Shown in pieces: positions 1 to 6,274 of a stretch of 49,441 nucleotides of DNA. The stretch covers positions 1 to 49,441 of the IMG/VR virus record IMGVR_UViG_3300048839_001052, one strand, 5' to 3'. Every line of letters starts with the position of its first letter. The stretch's first letter is position 1. Source of the stretch: a virus. Under the pieces are notes generated by a model. It was given only the letters and a program-made list of their open reading frames with translations. It searched no databases and had not been told where the DNA came from. Made by a program: the position numbers and the translations under genes.

Positions 1-42
1 GTTATGCGTGACTAGCAGGCTCTGATTTGCATAGCGTCATTT

Positions 43-77
43 GCCCGGCACGCGTCACCATGCCGGGCATTTTTTTT
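43..77 (+). terminator. Strong intrinsic terminator (rightward)
   Basis: GCCCGGCA (43-50) pairs perfectly with TGCCGGGC (61-68) around a 10-nt loop and is followed by A and eight T. No rightward gene precedes it inside the window. If the window ends are joined, it lies about 130 nt downstream of the rightward gene ending at 49355, so it would end the right-hand cassette transcript. Confidence 0.9.
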
Positions 78-86
78 GCCTAGAAC

Positions 87-126
87 TTTAGGCTTGCCTA
101 AATTGTGGATTAGCTATCTATAATCC
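87..126. repeat. Cluster of short inverted repeats, possible operators
   Basis: TTTAGGC-TT-GCCTAAA (87-102) is a perfect 7-bp inverted repeat with a 2-nt spacer. GGATTA (107-112) and TAATCC (121-126) form a second one, which overlaps a TATAAT at 119-124. A further TTTAGGC copy is at 131-137 and a GCCTAG at 78-83. This looks like a repressor-binding region over a rightward promoter with a poor -35, but no protein-binding evidence exists. Confidence 0.45.
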
Positions 127-167
127 GGGATTTAGGCGGAGCTAAGGGGAGCAGCCGCCGCCCATGC

Positions 168-208
168 TTATGTCAACCTACGCGCGCGATTATTTAAGGT
201 TGACATAA
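168..208. repeat. Perfect 12-bp inverted repeat
   Basis: TTATGTCAACCT (168-179) is the exact reverse complement of AGGTTGACATAA (197-208), separated by 17 nt. The right arm contains a TTGACA hexamer. It sits just before the TTCGCATAG array, whose third unit also contains GTCAACCTTAA. It could be a dimeric operator or part of an origin. Confidence 0.7.
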
Positions 209-222
209 CGTGCTCACACCCA

Positions 223-334
223 TTCGCATAGTAATGTTAAAGAATTGGCTCAGCCTGTTCGCATAGTGAACCTTAAAGAATCCGAGGCCCTTCGCATAGT
301 CAACCTTAAAGAATCGATTGCCCGTTTCGCATAG
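223..334 (+). repeat. Left TTCGCATAG array (four direct repeats, about 34-bp period)
   Basis: Exact TTCGCATAG copies start at 223, 258, 291 and 326, so the spacings are 35, 33 and 35 bp, about three helical turns. The first three are followed by TNAANNTTAAAGAAT, so the full unit is longer than the 9-mer. A diverged copy TTTGCATAG is at 26-34. No convincing gene covers the array. Regular phasing suggests a protein-binding array such as origin iterons, a partition site or a multi-operator. Confidence 0.85.
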
Positions 335-449
335 ACCTGCGGAACCGCACCCCGCCGGGGCGGCCCCAGCGTATCCCACACACGTGCCGACAAAAAGCGA
401 ATCGCGAGGGCGGTTCCCGCAAAAAAACAAAACATTCACATGAGGCGAG
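335..449. other. Non-coding stretch, no feature seen
   Basis: Between the left array and the stop of the last leftward gene. On the minus strand there is a T-rich run (about 420-432 in plus coordinates), but I see no good stem before it, so a terminator for the leftward operon is not supported. Confidence 0.4.
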
Positions 450-758
450 TCAGGTCCTGATTGTCCATGACCTCACCCGGCTGTCGCCCGACTTTATCAG
501 GTCCAGGGCCTTCTCCATCCGGGTCACGTACGTCCTCTCGACGACGAGATCATATCTCCGCGTGATGTCCCCCCAGGGGGGAACCTTCTCTATGAAATGC
601 TCGGTGGTTATCCTGGAGAACGAGACCAGCGCCAAGCGGGACTCAGAGAAAACCTCAATCTCCACGCCATCGAGCCTAGTCTCCCTGAAAATCGGTATGA
701 TCCGCTCGGGATCGGCTTTGGGCGGTGACCAACCGTAGGCTTTGAGTAATCGATTCAT
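450..758 (-). CDS. Hypothetical protein (102 aa), last gene of the leftward operon
   Basis: Family not recognised. It is a 102-residue soluble, mixed-charge protein with no cysteine, signal peptide or membrane segment. The ATG is preceded by AGGGGTTGT, a reasonable ribosome-binding site, and the gene begins 7 nt after the stop of the gene at 766-1053. It is the distal member of a tightly packed run of six genes (2279 to 450) that appears to be transcribed from the promoter near 2334. Confidence 0.75.
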   Translation of the reverse strand: MNRLLKAYGWSPPKADPERIIPIFRETRLDGVEIEVFSESRLALVSFSRITTEHFIEKVPPWGDITRRYDLVVERTYVTRMEKALDLIKSGDSRVRSWTIRT

Positions 759-765
759 ACAACCC

Positions 766-1053
766 CTAGAACGGGATCGAGTAGTGGAGCAGTGCGGCGA
801 TCAGTCCTTCCCTGATGTCGCTGACTCCACCCGGCCCGATAAACTGACTGTCAATCTCATTGAGTGCGGCTATTGTGGCGTCAAACTGGATGCCAAACGC
901 CTCGAGCAGAGTCTGCTGATCCTCGCCCCTAGAGCCCTCGACCAGAACGACCAACTGGTGGGCGAGGTGCATAACCTTCTCCGCCGTATCGTTCGCGTTG
1001 GTTCCCTTGAGTCCCAGCTTATTCGTGTCGAACACAGGCTTGAATTCAATCAT
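766..1053 (-). CDS. Hypothetical protein (95 aa)
   Basis: Not recognised. The 95-residue sequence is mostly helical and acidic (residues 20-50 rich in Ala, Glu, Leu), with no membrane segment or cysteine. AGGGGAGAG lies just before the ATG. It follows the small membrane protein at 1081-1353 with a 27-nt gap and stays in the same leftward operon. Confidence 0.75.
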   Translation of the reverse strand: MIEFKPVFDTNKLGLKGTNANDTAEKVMHLAHQLVVLVEGSRGEDQQTLLEAFGIQFDATIAALNEIDSQFIGPGGVSDIREGLIAALLHYSIPF

Positions 1054-1080
1054 CTCTCCCCTCTACCGGGCCGCTGATTT

Positions 1081-1353
1081 TCATTTGGTACTCCCCTTTT
1101 GCAACCCCACTGTCAGGGACAGAAGGAGCAGCGCGATGAAGCGGGTGGACTGGTGGACCATCCCCACGGCGACTGCGGCTACGACAATACCCAGGAAATT
1201 CGCCAGGGAGTTATCCGCAAATCTGGTATAGAAGGGCATGTAGACCATGATGCCGACAAAGGTCAGGAACAGGTAGACGAACGCCACGCCCAGGCTTGTT
1301 CCACAGGCGACATAGCTATCGGTAACACTACTAGCGGAAAGATTCTGTTTCAT
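1081..1353 (-). CDS. Small membrane protein (90 aa, two or three membrane segments)
   Basis: Hydrophobic stretches at about residues 20-42, 50-66 and 70-84 predict two or three transmembrane helices, with a polar N-terminus and a basic C-terminus. GGAGAAC precedes the ATG. The start overlaps the end of the zinc-ribbon gene at 1331-1603 by 23 nt. It is holin-sized, but its place in a leftward operon of small accessory genes gives no support for lysis; envelope modification or superinfection exclusion are alternatives. Confidence 0.75.
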   Translation of the reverse strand: MKQNLSASSVTDSYVACGTSLGVAFVYLFLTFVGIMVYMPFYTRFADNSLANFLGIVVAAVAVGMVHQSTRFIALLLLSLTVGLQKGSTK

Positions 1354-1603
1354 TTTGTGTTCTCCAGCAGTCCAGACAGATGTCAGCCAATTCGTCGCCG
1401 TCAGACATCGTGAACTGGTGCCTTATCTTCATCTCCTCGCAGAGAGGGCAGAACTTCCTGACCGGGTTTACGAGTTCGCCTATCATGAATGTCCGAACAT
1501 ACGGGCTGGGCTCCCTGTCCTCTTCTTGCTGCGTCGGTTGCTTTCTAAGGCCCCAGCCCCGATCCCTCCACTTCCGGTTCAGCTTGACGACCCGCCTCTT
1601 CAT
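1331..1603 (-). CDS. Small zinc-ribbon protein (90 aa)
   Basis: A basic N-terminal third, rich in Arg and Lys, is followed by CxxC (CPLC) and, about 24 residues later, another CxxC (CLDC), a typical structural zinc ribbon. A longer ATG frame reaches 1648, but the ATG at 1603 overlaps the stop of the upstream gene as ATGA, the pattern used throughout this operon, so it is preferred. Nucleic-acid binding is likely from basic charge plus zinc ribbon; no specific family is recognised. Confidence 0.75.
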   Translation of the reverse strand: MKRRVVKLNRKWRDRGWGLRKQPTQQEEDREPSPYVRTFMIGELVNPVRKFCPLCEEMKIRHQFTMSDGDELADICLDCWRTQNETESFR

Positions 1604-1959
1604 CTTTGGTCGAATGCCTCGAACCGATAAAGAAACCGGCCCCCGCATACCAAGCCCACACCAAGGGCTTCCTTGGTCTCATCCATGTAGTCGTCGAAGA
1701 GGCTGATGACGTGGCGAATATCTGTGCCGACCGTCCTGCCATTCCAGGTTGAGTCGGCGTATCGCCCCCTCTCCTCGAACACGCTCTTGACGAATAGCTC
1801 TTCCTCCAGCGCACCTGTCTCCGCCCACATCCGAACCCACACCGCCCGAAGTGCGCCCGGCACGGTGATCCACCACGCCCGGCAGTAGGCGGTAACCTTG
1901 TCCTTCCCGACCATCCCGATATTAAAATCTTCTGAATAGAACGGCATTTCACTGTTCAC
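1600..1959 (-). CDS. Hypothetical protein (119 aa)
   Basis: Not recognised. The chosen start is GTG at 1959, which overlaps the upstream stop as GTGA and has AGGAG nine bases before it; an ATG four codons in (1947) is the alternative. The protein is soluble, with several Trp and two Cys and an acidic C-terminal part. Its stop overlaps the next ATG, so translation of the pair is probably coupled. Confidence 0.75.
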   Translation of the reverse strand: MNSEMPFYSEDFNIGMVGKDKVTAYCRAWWITVPGALRAVWVRMWAETGALEEELFVKSVFEERGRYADSTWNGRTVGTDIRHVISLFDDYMDETKEALGVGLVCGGRFLYRFEAFDQR

Positions 1960-2279
1960 GCTTGCAAACTCCTTTGGTACTCGTCCATTCTCTCCGCGTA
2001 ATCATCAAACCTCGACTGGCCCTCGCGGATGACCTCGGACACACGCCTCTCCCCATAACTAAGATGGGTTTCTACATCGAACTCCGTGTCCATCGCGCTC
2101 GGGAAGGTGGTGTAAAGCTGAATAACATGAGCCTGTCTGGTTGTCCCCCAGTCGGTTGCCAACTCAGCTTGCCAAACCCTGACCCTGGCGTACCCCTGGT
2201 TGTCGCCAGCAGGACCAACCAGCTTCCACTCCCAGTAGATTAACCTTGTCTCGCCGACCTTGTTGTCTCCAGTATCCAT
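1956..2279 (-). CDS. Hypothetical protein (107 aa), first gene of the leftmost operon
   Basis: Not recognised. The frame is open to 2330, but the ATG at 2279 has GGAGAAAG directly upstream and is the likely start. The sequence looks like a small beta-rich soluble protein (YWEWKLVG and similar strands) with a charged helical C-terminus. It is the first gene after two TATAAT boxes at 2313-2339 and leads six tightly spaced genes. Confidence 0.75.
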   Translation of the reverse strand: MDTGDNKVGETRLIYWEWKLVGPAGDNQGYARVRVWQAELATDWGTTRQAHVIQLYTTFPSAMDTEFDVETHLSYGERRVSEVIREGQSRFDDYAERMDEYQRSLQA

Positions 2280-2312
2280 GCTTTCTCCTTTACAAGATTC
2301 TCCAACACGGAA

Positions 2313-2339
2313 ATTATACACCAAACACACAATATTATA
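2313..2339 (-). promoter_or_regulatory. Leftward promoter(s) for the 2279-450 operon
   Basis: Two perfect TATAAT boxes on the minus strand, at 2334-2339 and 2313-2318. The first has TTAGCC 16 bp upstream as a weak -35. Transcription would start near 2327 or 2306, giving a 27-48 nt leader before the ATG at 2279. Confidence 0.6.
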
Positions 2340-2660
2340 GCGCTTACTAATCTCTGGCTAATGGGGCGGGCGGTAAGCGCCGCTAGGCAAAGTGGGGTCC
2401 TTAAACCCTATGTAAAGCGCCCCCGGTCAGCATTCCTGCGTCGGTCGGTTTGCATCCTGGGGCTTGGAAGATTTTCTAATAATACGCATCGGGACGAATT
2501 TTCGGGGAGCCCTCAGCGTCCCCCGGTTTTTGAGTACAAGAAGAGGGGGAGAGGAGAGGGCGGCTTTGTCGGCTCTGGGGATGGTGGATTCTGGTGCGTC
2601 AAGAAACTACGTCGCTATTGTAGCGATAATATTACGTATCGACAAGGCCCCAGGGTGGTA
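2340..2660. other. Non-coding gap between two leftward operons
   Basis: About 320 nt lie between the leftmost operon's promoter and the terminator of the next operon. Rightward frames are open here, but their products are low-complexity, Arg/Gly-rich and lack a ribosome-binding site, so they are not called. The only clear structure is TCGCTA-TTG-TAGCGA (2612-2626) nested in TACGT/ACGTA arms (2608-2638). It may hold a regulator site or an uncalled RNA. Confidence 0.5.
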
Positions 2661-2697
2661 CAAAAAGAGCCACCCTAACTCGCGCTGGGGTGGCTCT
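2661..2697 (-). terminator. Intrinsic terminator of the second leftward operon
   Basis: On the minus strand AGAGCCACCC (2697-2688) pairs with GGGTGGCTCT (2675-2666) around a 12-nt loop, then five T. It lies 23 nt past the stop of the secreted-protein gene at 2720 and separates the two leftward operons. Confidence 0.9.
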
Positions 2698-2719
2698 GGT
2701 GCGGGACTGGGTTGCGGGG

Positions 2720-3091
2720 CTAGTTGACCAAGCAGGACCCGGCTGCGCCGGTGGTGGTTCCGTTATCCCAGTGAAGCAGGGCAGAGCCCGGGGCGCTGGG
2801 GGTCCAGAACCCCGGAGGGGCCTGATTCGCGGCAATGGAAGTCGTGCAGGACACGCCGGGTCTCACCGCGCCCAGGTTGACAATGCAGGTTCCGGTGTAG
2901 TTGGACGGATGGGAGCTATCCGGGTACAAGAGAGCCGTTCCGTACCCCCAAACTCCACCGCCCCAGGGGTAGACGAACGAAAAGCAGGTTGCCCGGAAGG
3001 GCTGGGGCACGGGGGCAGCCTTAGCCGACTCAGAGGCGATCAGCAGGGCCAGCAGCAAAGCGGCGAACAGGAAAGTAATTCTTTTCAGCAT
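2720..3091 (-). CDS. Secreted Cys-containing protein (123 aa) with signal peptide
   Basis: The N-terminus is a classic signal peptide: MLKR, about 18 hydrophobic residues, then a small-residue cleavage region (SAKAAP, about residues 22-27). The mature part has four Cys spaced about 20-35 residues apart, many Trp, Gly and Pro and a beta-rich look, suggesting a small disulfide-bonded extracellular domain. The ATG at 3091 has AGGAGTGAA before it and is preferred over the ATG four codons earlier. It is the last gene before the terminator. The role is unknown; a cell-surface or superinfection-blocking protein is one possibility. Confidence 0.8.
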   Translation of the reverse strand: MLKRITFLFAALLLALLIASESAKAAPVPQPFRATCFSFVYPWGGGVWGYGTALLYPDSSHPSNYTGTCIVNLGAVRPGVSCTTSIAANQAPPGFWTPSAPGSALLHWDNGTTTGAAGSCLVN

Positions 3092-3092
3092 T

Positions 3093-3278
3093 TCACTCCT
3101 CATTGGGGCCTGGGGCTATCGCCGCCAGAGCCATAATCAAAGACGTCAATTCTTCAATCTCTTCCAGCAGCTTCCCGTCAACCTCCAGCCCCTTGGCCCG
3201 CACGATGGTAGTGACTTTATTGAGGAAGTCCAGCCGGAAGGCAACGCACCTCACTAAGAGTAGGGTTGTGTTGGTCAT
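3093..3278 (-). CDS. Hypothetical protein (61 aa)
   Basis: Not recognised. A small, mainly helical protein with an acidic C-terminal half. The ATG at 3278 is preceded by GGAATGAGG; the frame is open further upstream but without a site. It ends 1 nt before the start of the secreted-protein gene, so the two are probably co-translated. Confidence 0.65.
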   Translation of the reverse strand: MTNTTLLLVRCVAFRLDFLNKVTTIVRAKGLEVDGKLLEEIEELTSLIMALAAIAPGPNEE

Positions 3279-3285
3279 TTTAACC

Positions 3286-3873
3286 TCATTCCGGTTTGCC
3301 GAACAGGTATCCGCCCAGATCGCCAACGGCGAGTCGAGCGGCACTTAGGGTGTAAGCGCCGGAAGCCGAGCCGAAGTACACCACGCTGCTCTTTTGGGGG
3401 CTGGTCTGCACCTTGCCCGTGGCGAGGTTCTTGTAGGCCACGCGCCCGTTCTTCGTACACCCCGGGGAGCCGGGCCCGGGATGCCACATGCAGTCCACCA
3501 GTCCCGCCAGCTTGCTGAACCACTCCGTTCCCCAGGCGTCATAGCAGATGCCAGCGAAGCGGTTGACGTGGCCCAGGCTTATCTCCAGTTCCAGCTTGTT
3601 TACGAACATCCGGTTGAGGGAAGTTCCGAAGGGGTGGTTTATCCAGAGATTTGCCGGATTGCCGTTGGGCTGGCACCAGGGCTGAGCGAAGCCGTCGTCG
3701 TCGATGCTGTAGTACCAATCGGCACCGATGTCCTCGTTGGCGGTGGCGCTCGAGAACGGGTCCAGGAACGGTCGTCTTAGGTACCACTCGATTATGGGGC
3801 TGACGATCTCCATTGGGGTGCCCCACTCCACGTTACCGCTGTCGATGTGGGCGTTCTTGCCTTTGTTTGTCAT
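3286..3873 (-). CDS. Phage DNA N6-adenine methyltransferase-like protein (195 aa)
   Basis: The N-terminal half follows the phage Dam-like family (DNA_N6-adenine-methyltransferase type): EWGTP near residues 16-20, FLDPFS at 36-41 (S-adenosylmethionine-binding region), DDDGFAQPW at 58-66, then NHPFG at 79-83 where the catalytic NPPY/DPPY motif is expected. His replaces the first Pro and Phe the Tyr, so activity is not certain, though an aromatic residue is kept. The C-terminus has two Cys (near CMWHPG and GCTKN) and a Gly-rich end. AGGAGAC precedes the ATG. Likely role: marking phage DNA against host restriction, close to a Lar-like gene in the same operon. Confidence 0.7.
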   Translation of the reverse strand: MTNKGKNAHIDSGNVEWGTPMEIVSPIIEWYLRRPFLDPFSSATANEDIGADWYYSIDDDGFAQPWCQPNGNPANLWINHPFGTSLNRMFVNKLELEISLGHVNRFAGICYDAWGTEWFSKLAGLVDCMWHPGPGSPGCTKNGRVAYKNLATGKVQTSPQKSSVVYFGSASGAYTLSAARLAVGDLGGYLFGKPE

Positions 3874-3958
3874 GTCTCCTCTTGGTTAGGTCGTCTCCAT
3901 AGGGCGGGGGCATCCGCGCCGCAATACTTACACTAATTTACGTTATTGCCACTCTGGT

Positions 3959-4186
3959 TTAGGCGTCTTTTGTCTCTATCATCATGAGGTGAACGTCAAT
4001 ATCAGCCTCAACCGTTTCGACCAGAAATGACATGGTAACACTGGTCACGAGGTCAACGCCCATAATAATCTGCATCTCTGTCAACCGATGAACCGGGGTG
4101 CCGTTGATTAGCACCTTTGCGCCGTTCATGGTCAACCCGTTAGTCACAATTCTCAGATGGTTCTCGTCATGTATGCCGTTCATCAT
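3959..4186 (-). CDS. Hypothetical beta-rich protein (75 aa)
   Basis: Not assigned to a named family. The middle (about residues 20-62) alternates hydrophobic and polar residues in a pattern typical of a small beta-sandwich. The start overlaps the preceding gene's stop as ATGATG, with AGAAGGGAT upstream. An 85-nt gap to the methylase gene follows, in which nothing is seen. Confidence 0.75.
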   Translation of the reverse strand: MMNGIHDENHLRIVTNGLTMNGAKVLINGTPVHRLTEMQIIMGVDLVTSVTMSFLVETVEADIDVHLMMIETKDA

Positions 4187-4398
4187 TGATCCCTTCTACC
4201 GTTTGCTTGAACAGCAAGCGCCAATTTATCAGCCAAGCTCACGGCTGATTGCCAATCTGGGCAAGTCTGAAAATTTCCGACAATATCAAATTCGCCCATG
4301 TCGGTTAAGGTAAACACGTCCACCTCGCCAGACGTAGTAGACTGCATCAAAATGCTGGTGCGTTGCGTTACTCGTCTGATTTCTTTTTTGATCGTCAT
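4183..4398 (-). CDS. Hypothetical protein (71 aa)
   Basis: Not recognised. Basic N-terminus, a likely strand region in the middle and a helical Ala-rich C-terminus. Its ATG overlaps the stop of the upstream Lar/DUF551 gene as ATGA and its stop overlaps the next ATG, so it is embedded in a translationally coupled series. Confidence 0.7.
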   Translation of the reverse strand: MTIKKEIRRVTQRTSILMQSTTSGEVDVFTLTDMGEFDIVGNFQTCPDWQSAVSLADKLALAVQANGRRDQ

Positions 4399-4862
4399 CT
4401 CATCTCCATAGGGCGGGGCGTCTGCCCCCGCCGATACGGTTGGGGCTTCGGCTGCCAGGCCGTCACCGTTTCATACCCGTCTTCGATTGGCTGGTCATGG
4501 GCATCGTACCATCCCGCATGGCTTGCCGGAAATGCGGGGCCGATGTCTGTGTATTGCAGGTGATAGCACGCCTCGATAACATAGACGGGTTCGGCTACCA
4601 GATTATGATCGCCGCTCGACCACTCAACTGTTACCAGCACATCATCACCTGCGGGCGGCATCCTGTCATTTACGTCAATCCATCCGTTCATTGTGGCACG
4701 CGTGTTCCATAGCTCCCACGCTTTCTCTGCGGATTCGCAGATAATCATTTGAGTGCAACATTCTGGGTTGCTGCACTCAATCATGCAATCTTCTGTGTTT
4801 GGTACTTCCCATTCGACACCCTCATGCCCGCAAAATGGGCACGGTTTGTTATCGCTCATCAT
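4395..4862 (-). CDS. Lar-like zinc ribbon fused to a DUF551-like domain (155 aa)
   Basis: Residues 1-56 match Lar-family restriction-alleviation proteins: KPCPFCGHEG with CxxC at 8/11, a second Cys pair at about 30/35, and the closing AWELWNTR motif. Residues 59-150 match the DUF551 pattern: GWIDVNDRMPPAG, a strand-rich core and a closing VTAWQPKPQP. The two are often separate small phage genes; here they form one frame joined by a short linker. GAAGGAGAT precedes the tandem ATGs. Lar of Rac prophage modulates type I restriction; the DUF551 function is unknown. A shared anti-restriction role with the nearby methylase-like gene is inferred. Confidence 0.8.
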   Translation of the reverse strand: MMSDNKPCPFCGHEGVEWEVPNTEDCMIECSNPECCTQMIICESAEKAWELWNTRATMNGWIDVNDRMPPAGDDVLVTVEWSSGDHNLVAEPVYVIEACYHLQYTDIGPAFPASHAGWYDAHDQPIEDGYETVTAWQPKPQPYRRGQTPRPMEMR

Positions 4863-4921
4863 ATCTCCTTCGGGGCCGGAAGCCGTTAAGTAACTAGGGG
4901 CGGGGCGTGCCCGTCACGTGC

Positions 4922-5176
4922 TTATAGCCACTCGCCGCCATCTGCTGTTGTCGGTCTGACACCCAGCCCGCGTATTTGGCGCTCAAGCAATCTGATGCGC
5001 CGTTCAAGCCGGTTGATTGCCGCGCCGGACTCGTCACCGACCAAAACATAGCACGGGTCGGAGTCGTTGATTTGGTCTTGTGCCCATGTTTGATCTTCGG
5101 GGTGCGCGGGCTGACCGGGCTCATCGGCGTCGTACCACTGTAGCCATAGATAGGGGGGAGGGGTGTATTGGGTCAT
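4922..5176 (-). CDS. Hypothetical protein (84 aa)
   Basis: Not recognised. Pro- and Trp-rich N-terminus, acidic middle and an Arg/Leu/Glu helical stretch at about residues 52-70 that could be a short coiled coil. GAGGACAC precedes the ATG. A 59-nt gap follows to the Lar-like gene, with no structure seen. Confidence 0.65.
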   Translation of the reverse strand: MTQYTPPPYLWLQWYDADEPGQPAHPEDQTWAQDQINDSDPCYVLVGDESGAAINRLERRIRLLERQIRGLGVRPTTADGGEWL

Positions 5177-5235
5177 GATTGTGTCCTCATACTTACTTTA
5201 ATTGATAGTCTGTGTATCTGCCGTCGCCCATGCTG

Positions 5236-5346
5236 TTACCCCATCAGCCCATATATCATCAGGGCGACAAGGGCCGCAAAGATTGCGACCCCGAACAGTT
5301 GCACAAGTATATCAGTCCACCTTGGCGGCGGCGGCGGCAGTTCCAT
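5236..5346 (-). CDS. Tiny single-pass membrane protein (36 aa)
   Basis: ATG at 5346 with AGGAG six bases upstream opens 36 codons: a start MELPPPPPRW, then a hydrophobic helix at about residues 13-34 ending LMG. It overlaps the last 35 nt of the zinc-binding gene at 5312 in another frame, so the GCC repeat there encodes Ala in one gene and Pro in the other. Good site, operon position and hydrophobicity support a real gene. Role unknown. Confidence 0.6.
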   Translation of the reverse strand: MELPPPPPRWTDILVQLFGVAIFAALVALMIYGLMG

Positions 5347-5557
5347 TTACCGTCTCCTGGATTTCGCTGAACGTGTGCCCCTCAAGCTGGCGATAATGTT
5401 CTTCGCAGACCGGGTACGCCTTGAAGCCGCGATAGTGCCACCCCAGTTTACTGAACGTTGGCACATCTTCCGCAATAAATTGCATTGCCCATACCGCGTC
5501 GCGCTTTGCCCCCTTGTCGGCATTTGTCTTTTTTTGGCAGAATTGGCACTTGGTCAT
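5312..5557 (-). CDS. Small zinc-binding protein (81 aa)
   Basis: CQFC at residues 4-7 and CEEH near residues 51-54 form a CxxC...CxxH set that probably holds one zinc. The stretch between includes WAMQFIAED and a Trp/Tyr-rich segment; the C-terminus is Ala-rich. The start overlaps the upstream stop as ATGA. No named family; nucleic-acid or protein binding is likely for such phage zinc proteins. Confidence 0.75.
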   Translation of the reverse strand: MTKCQFCQKKTNADKGAKRDAVWAMQFIAEDVPTFSKLGWHYRGFKAYPVCEEHYRQLEGHTFSEIQETVNGTAAAAAKVD

Positions 5558-5754
5558 CGGTCGTCCTCAACTTCGTATCCGGTTACATCGCAGCCCGCCC
5601 TGGCAAGCACCGCCAGCAGCACCACGACTGGTGACATCGTGCGTGGTCTCCGAAACAGCCCCCACTCCTTCGCGCAATCGGCAATCTCATTCATCGTGAT
5701 GCCGCCGCCGTCATCGCTTGAGTCCCAGCGTTCCTTGAACTGTTCCGGTGTCAT
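5554..5754 (-). CDS. Hypothetical protein (66 aa)
   Basis: Not recognised. The ATG at 5754 follows AGGATGGTG, and the preceding tiny membrane gene ends in the same ATGA; the frame is open upstream but without support. Acidic N-terminus, a helical middle (EIADCAKEWGLF) and a short hydrophobic stretch (about residues 40-52) that could be a weak membrane segment. Confidence 0.65.
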   Translation of the reverse strand: MTPEQFKERWDSSDDGGGITMNEIADCAKEWGLFRRPRTMSPVVVLLAVLARAGCDVTGYEVEDDR

Positions 5755-5858
5755 ACAGTCACCATCCTTATAATTTGAACGATTAGCAGCAAGACTACCA
5801 CCACCGCCCATACAACCAAGAAAAGCATGGCAATTCGGTTAGACGGCCCGTCATTCAT
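5751..5858 (-). CDS. Tiny single-pass membrane protein (35 aa)
   Basis: ATG at 5858 overlaps the stop of the 139-aa gene as ATGA, and its own stop overlaps the next ATG as ATGA. Translation: MNDGPSNRIA, then about 20 hydrophobic residues rich in Val and Leu, ending IIRMVTV. The double stop-start overlap on both sides argues strongly for a real gene of 35 codons. Function unknown. Confidence 0.65.
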   Translation of the reverse strand: MNDGPSNRIAMLFLVVWAVVVVLLLIVQIIRMVTV

Positions 5859-6274
5859 TCTTCTTCGTCCCCCACCTGAATCATTCCGCCCTTGTACAGG
5901 TCGTCAATGTCGCTCCGGGTGATTACGCCACTCTCGAAGCCCCAGTGCATCAGTACGCTACCCGCCATGATTGCGGCGGGGTGCTCGTGCCCCATCTCCT
6001 CTTCCTGGGCGAGCGAATCTCGCGCCAGGACTTCCATCAGGGACAGGGCGACGGGCTTGGTGATGTCCTTGACTGACAGGCTTGCCCCGCCCCAGCCCAC
6101 CGCCTCGCGGGGGTGCTCGCTGGCAAGCTCGTACAGCAGATGCTCCACTGCCGCCTCTTCGGGCGTGTCGATTGGGAACGGGGCGATCATGTTGACGACC
6201 CTCATGCTGCCCTCTTCGCTCGTCTCGATAACGCCCGTCACCGAGAGCACTTTGTAGGCCCGCAGGTAGTCCAT
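5855..6274 (-). CDS. Hypothetical protein (139 aa)
   Basis: Not recognised. The frame is open to 6355, but the ATG at 6274 overlaps the upstream stop as TGATG and is chosen. The protein is acidic, with predicted helices in the second half and a C-terminus of Gly-Asp-Glu-Glu-Glu. One His pair (about residues 97-99) lies in an acidic segment. No membrane segment or zinc motif. Confidence 0.7.
   Translation of the reverse strand: MDYLRAYKVLSVTGVIETSEEGSMRVVNMIAPFPIDTPEEAAVEHLLYELASEHPREAVGWGGASLSVKDITKPVALSLMEVLARDSLAQEEEMGHEHPAAIMAGSVLMHWGFESGVITRSDIDDLYKGGMIQVGDEEE

Noticed and set aside
2627-2635. TAATATTAC, identical to the replication-origin nonanucleotide of geminiviruses and CRESS viruses, near a hairpin
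   Set aside because: About 0.4 chance copies are expected in this length, the nonamer is not in the loop of the hairpin, and no Rep protein is present.
2361-2727. Two rightward frames across the 2340-2660 gap
   Set aside because: No ribosome-binding site, low-complexity Arg/Gly-rich products, and one runs through the leftward terminator.
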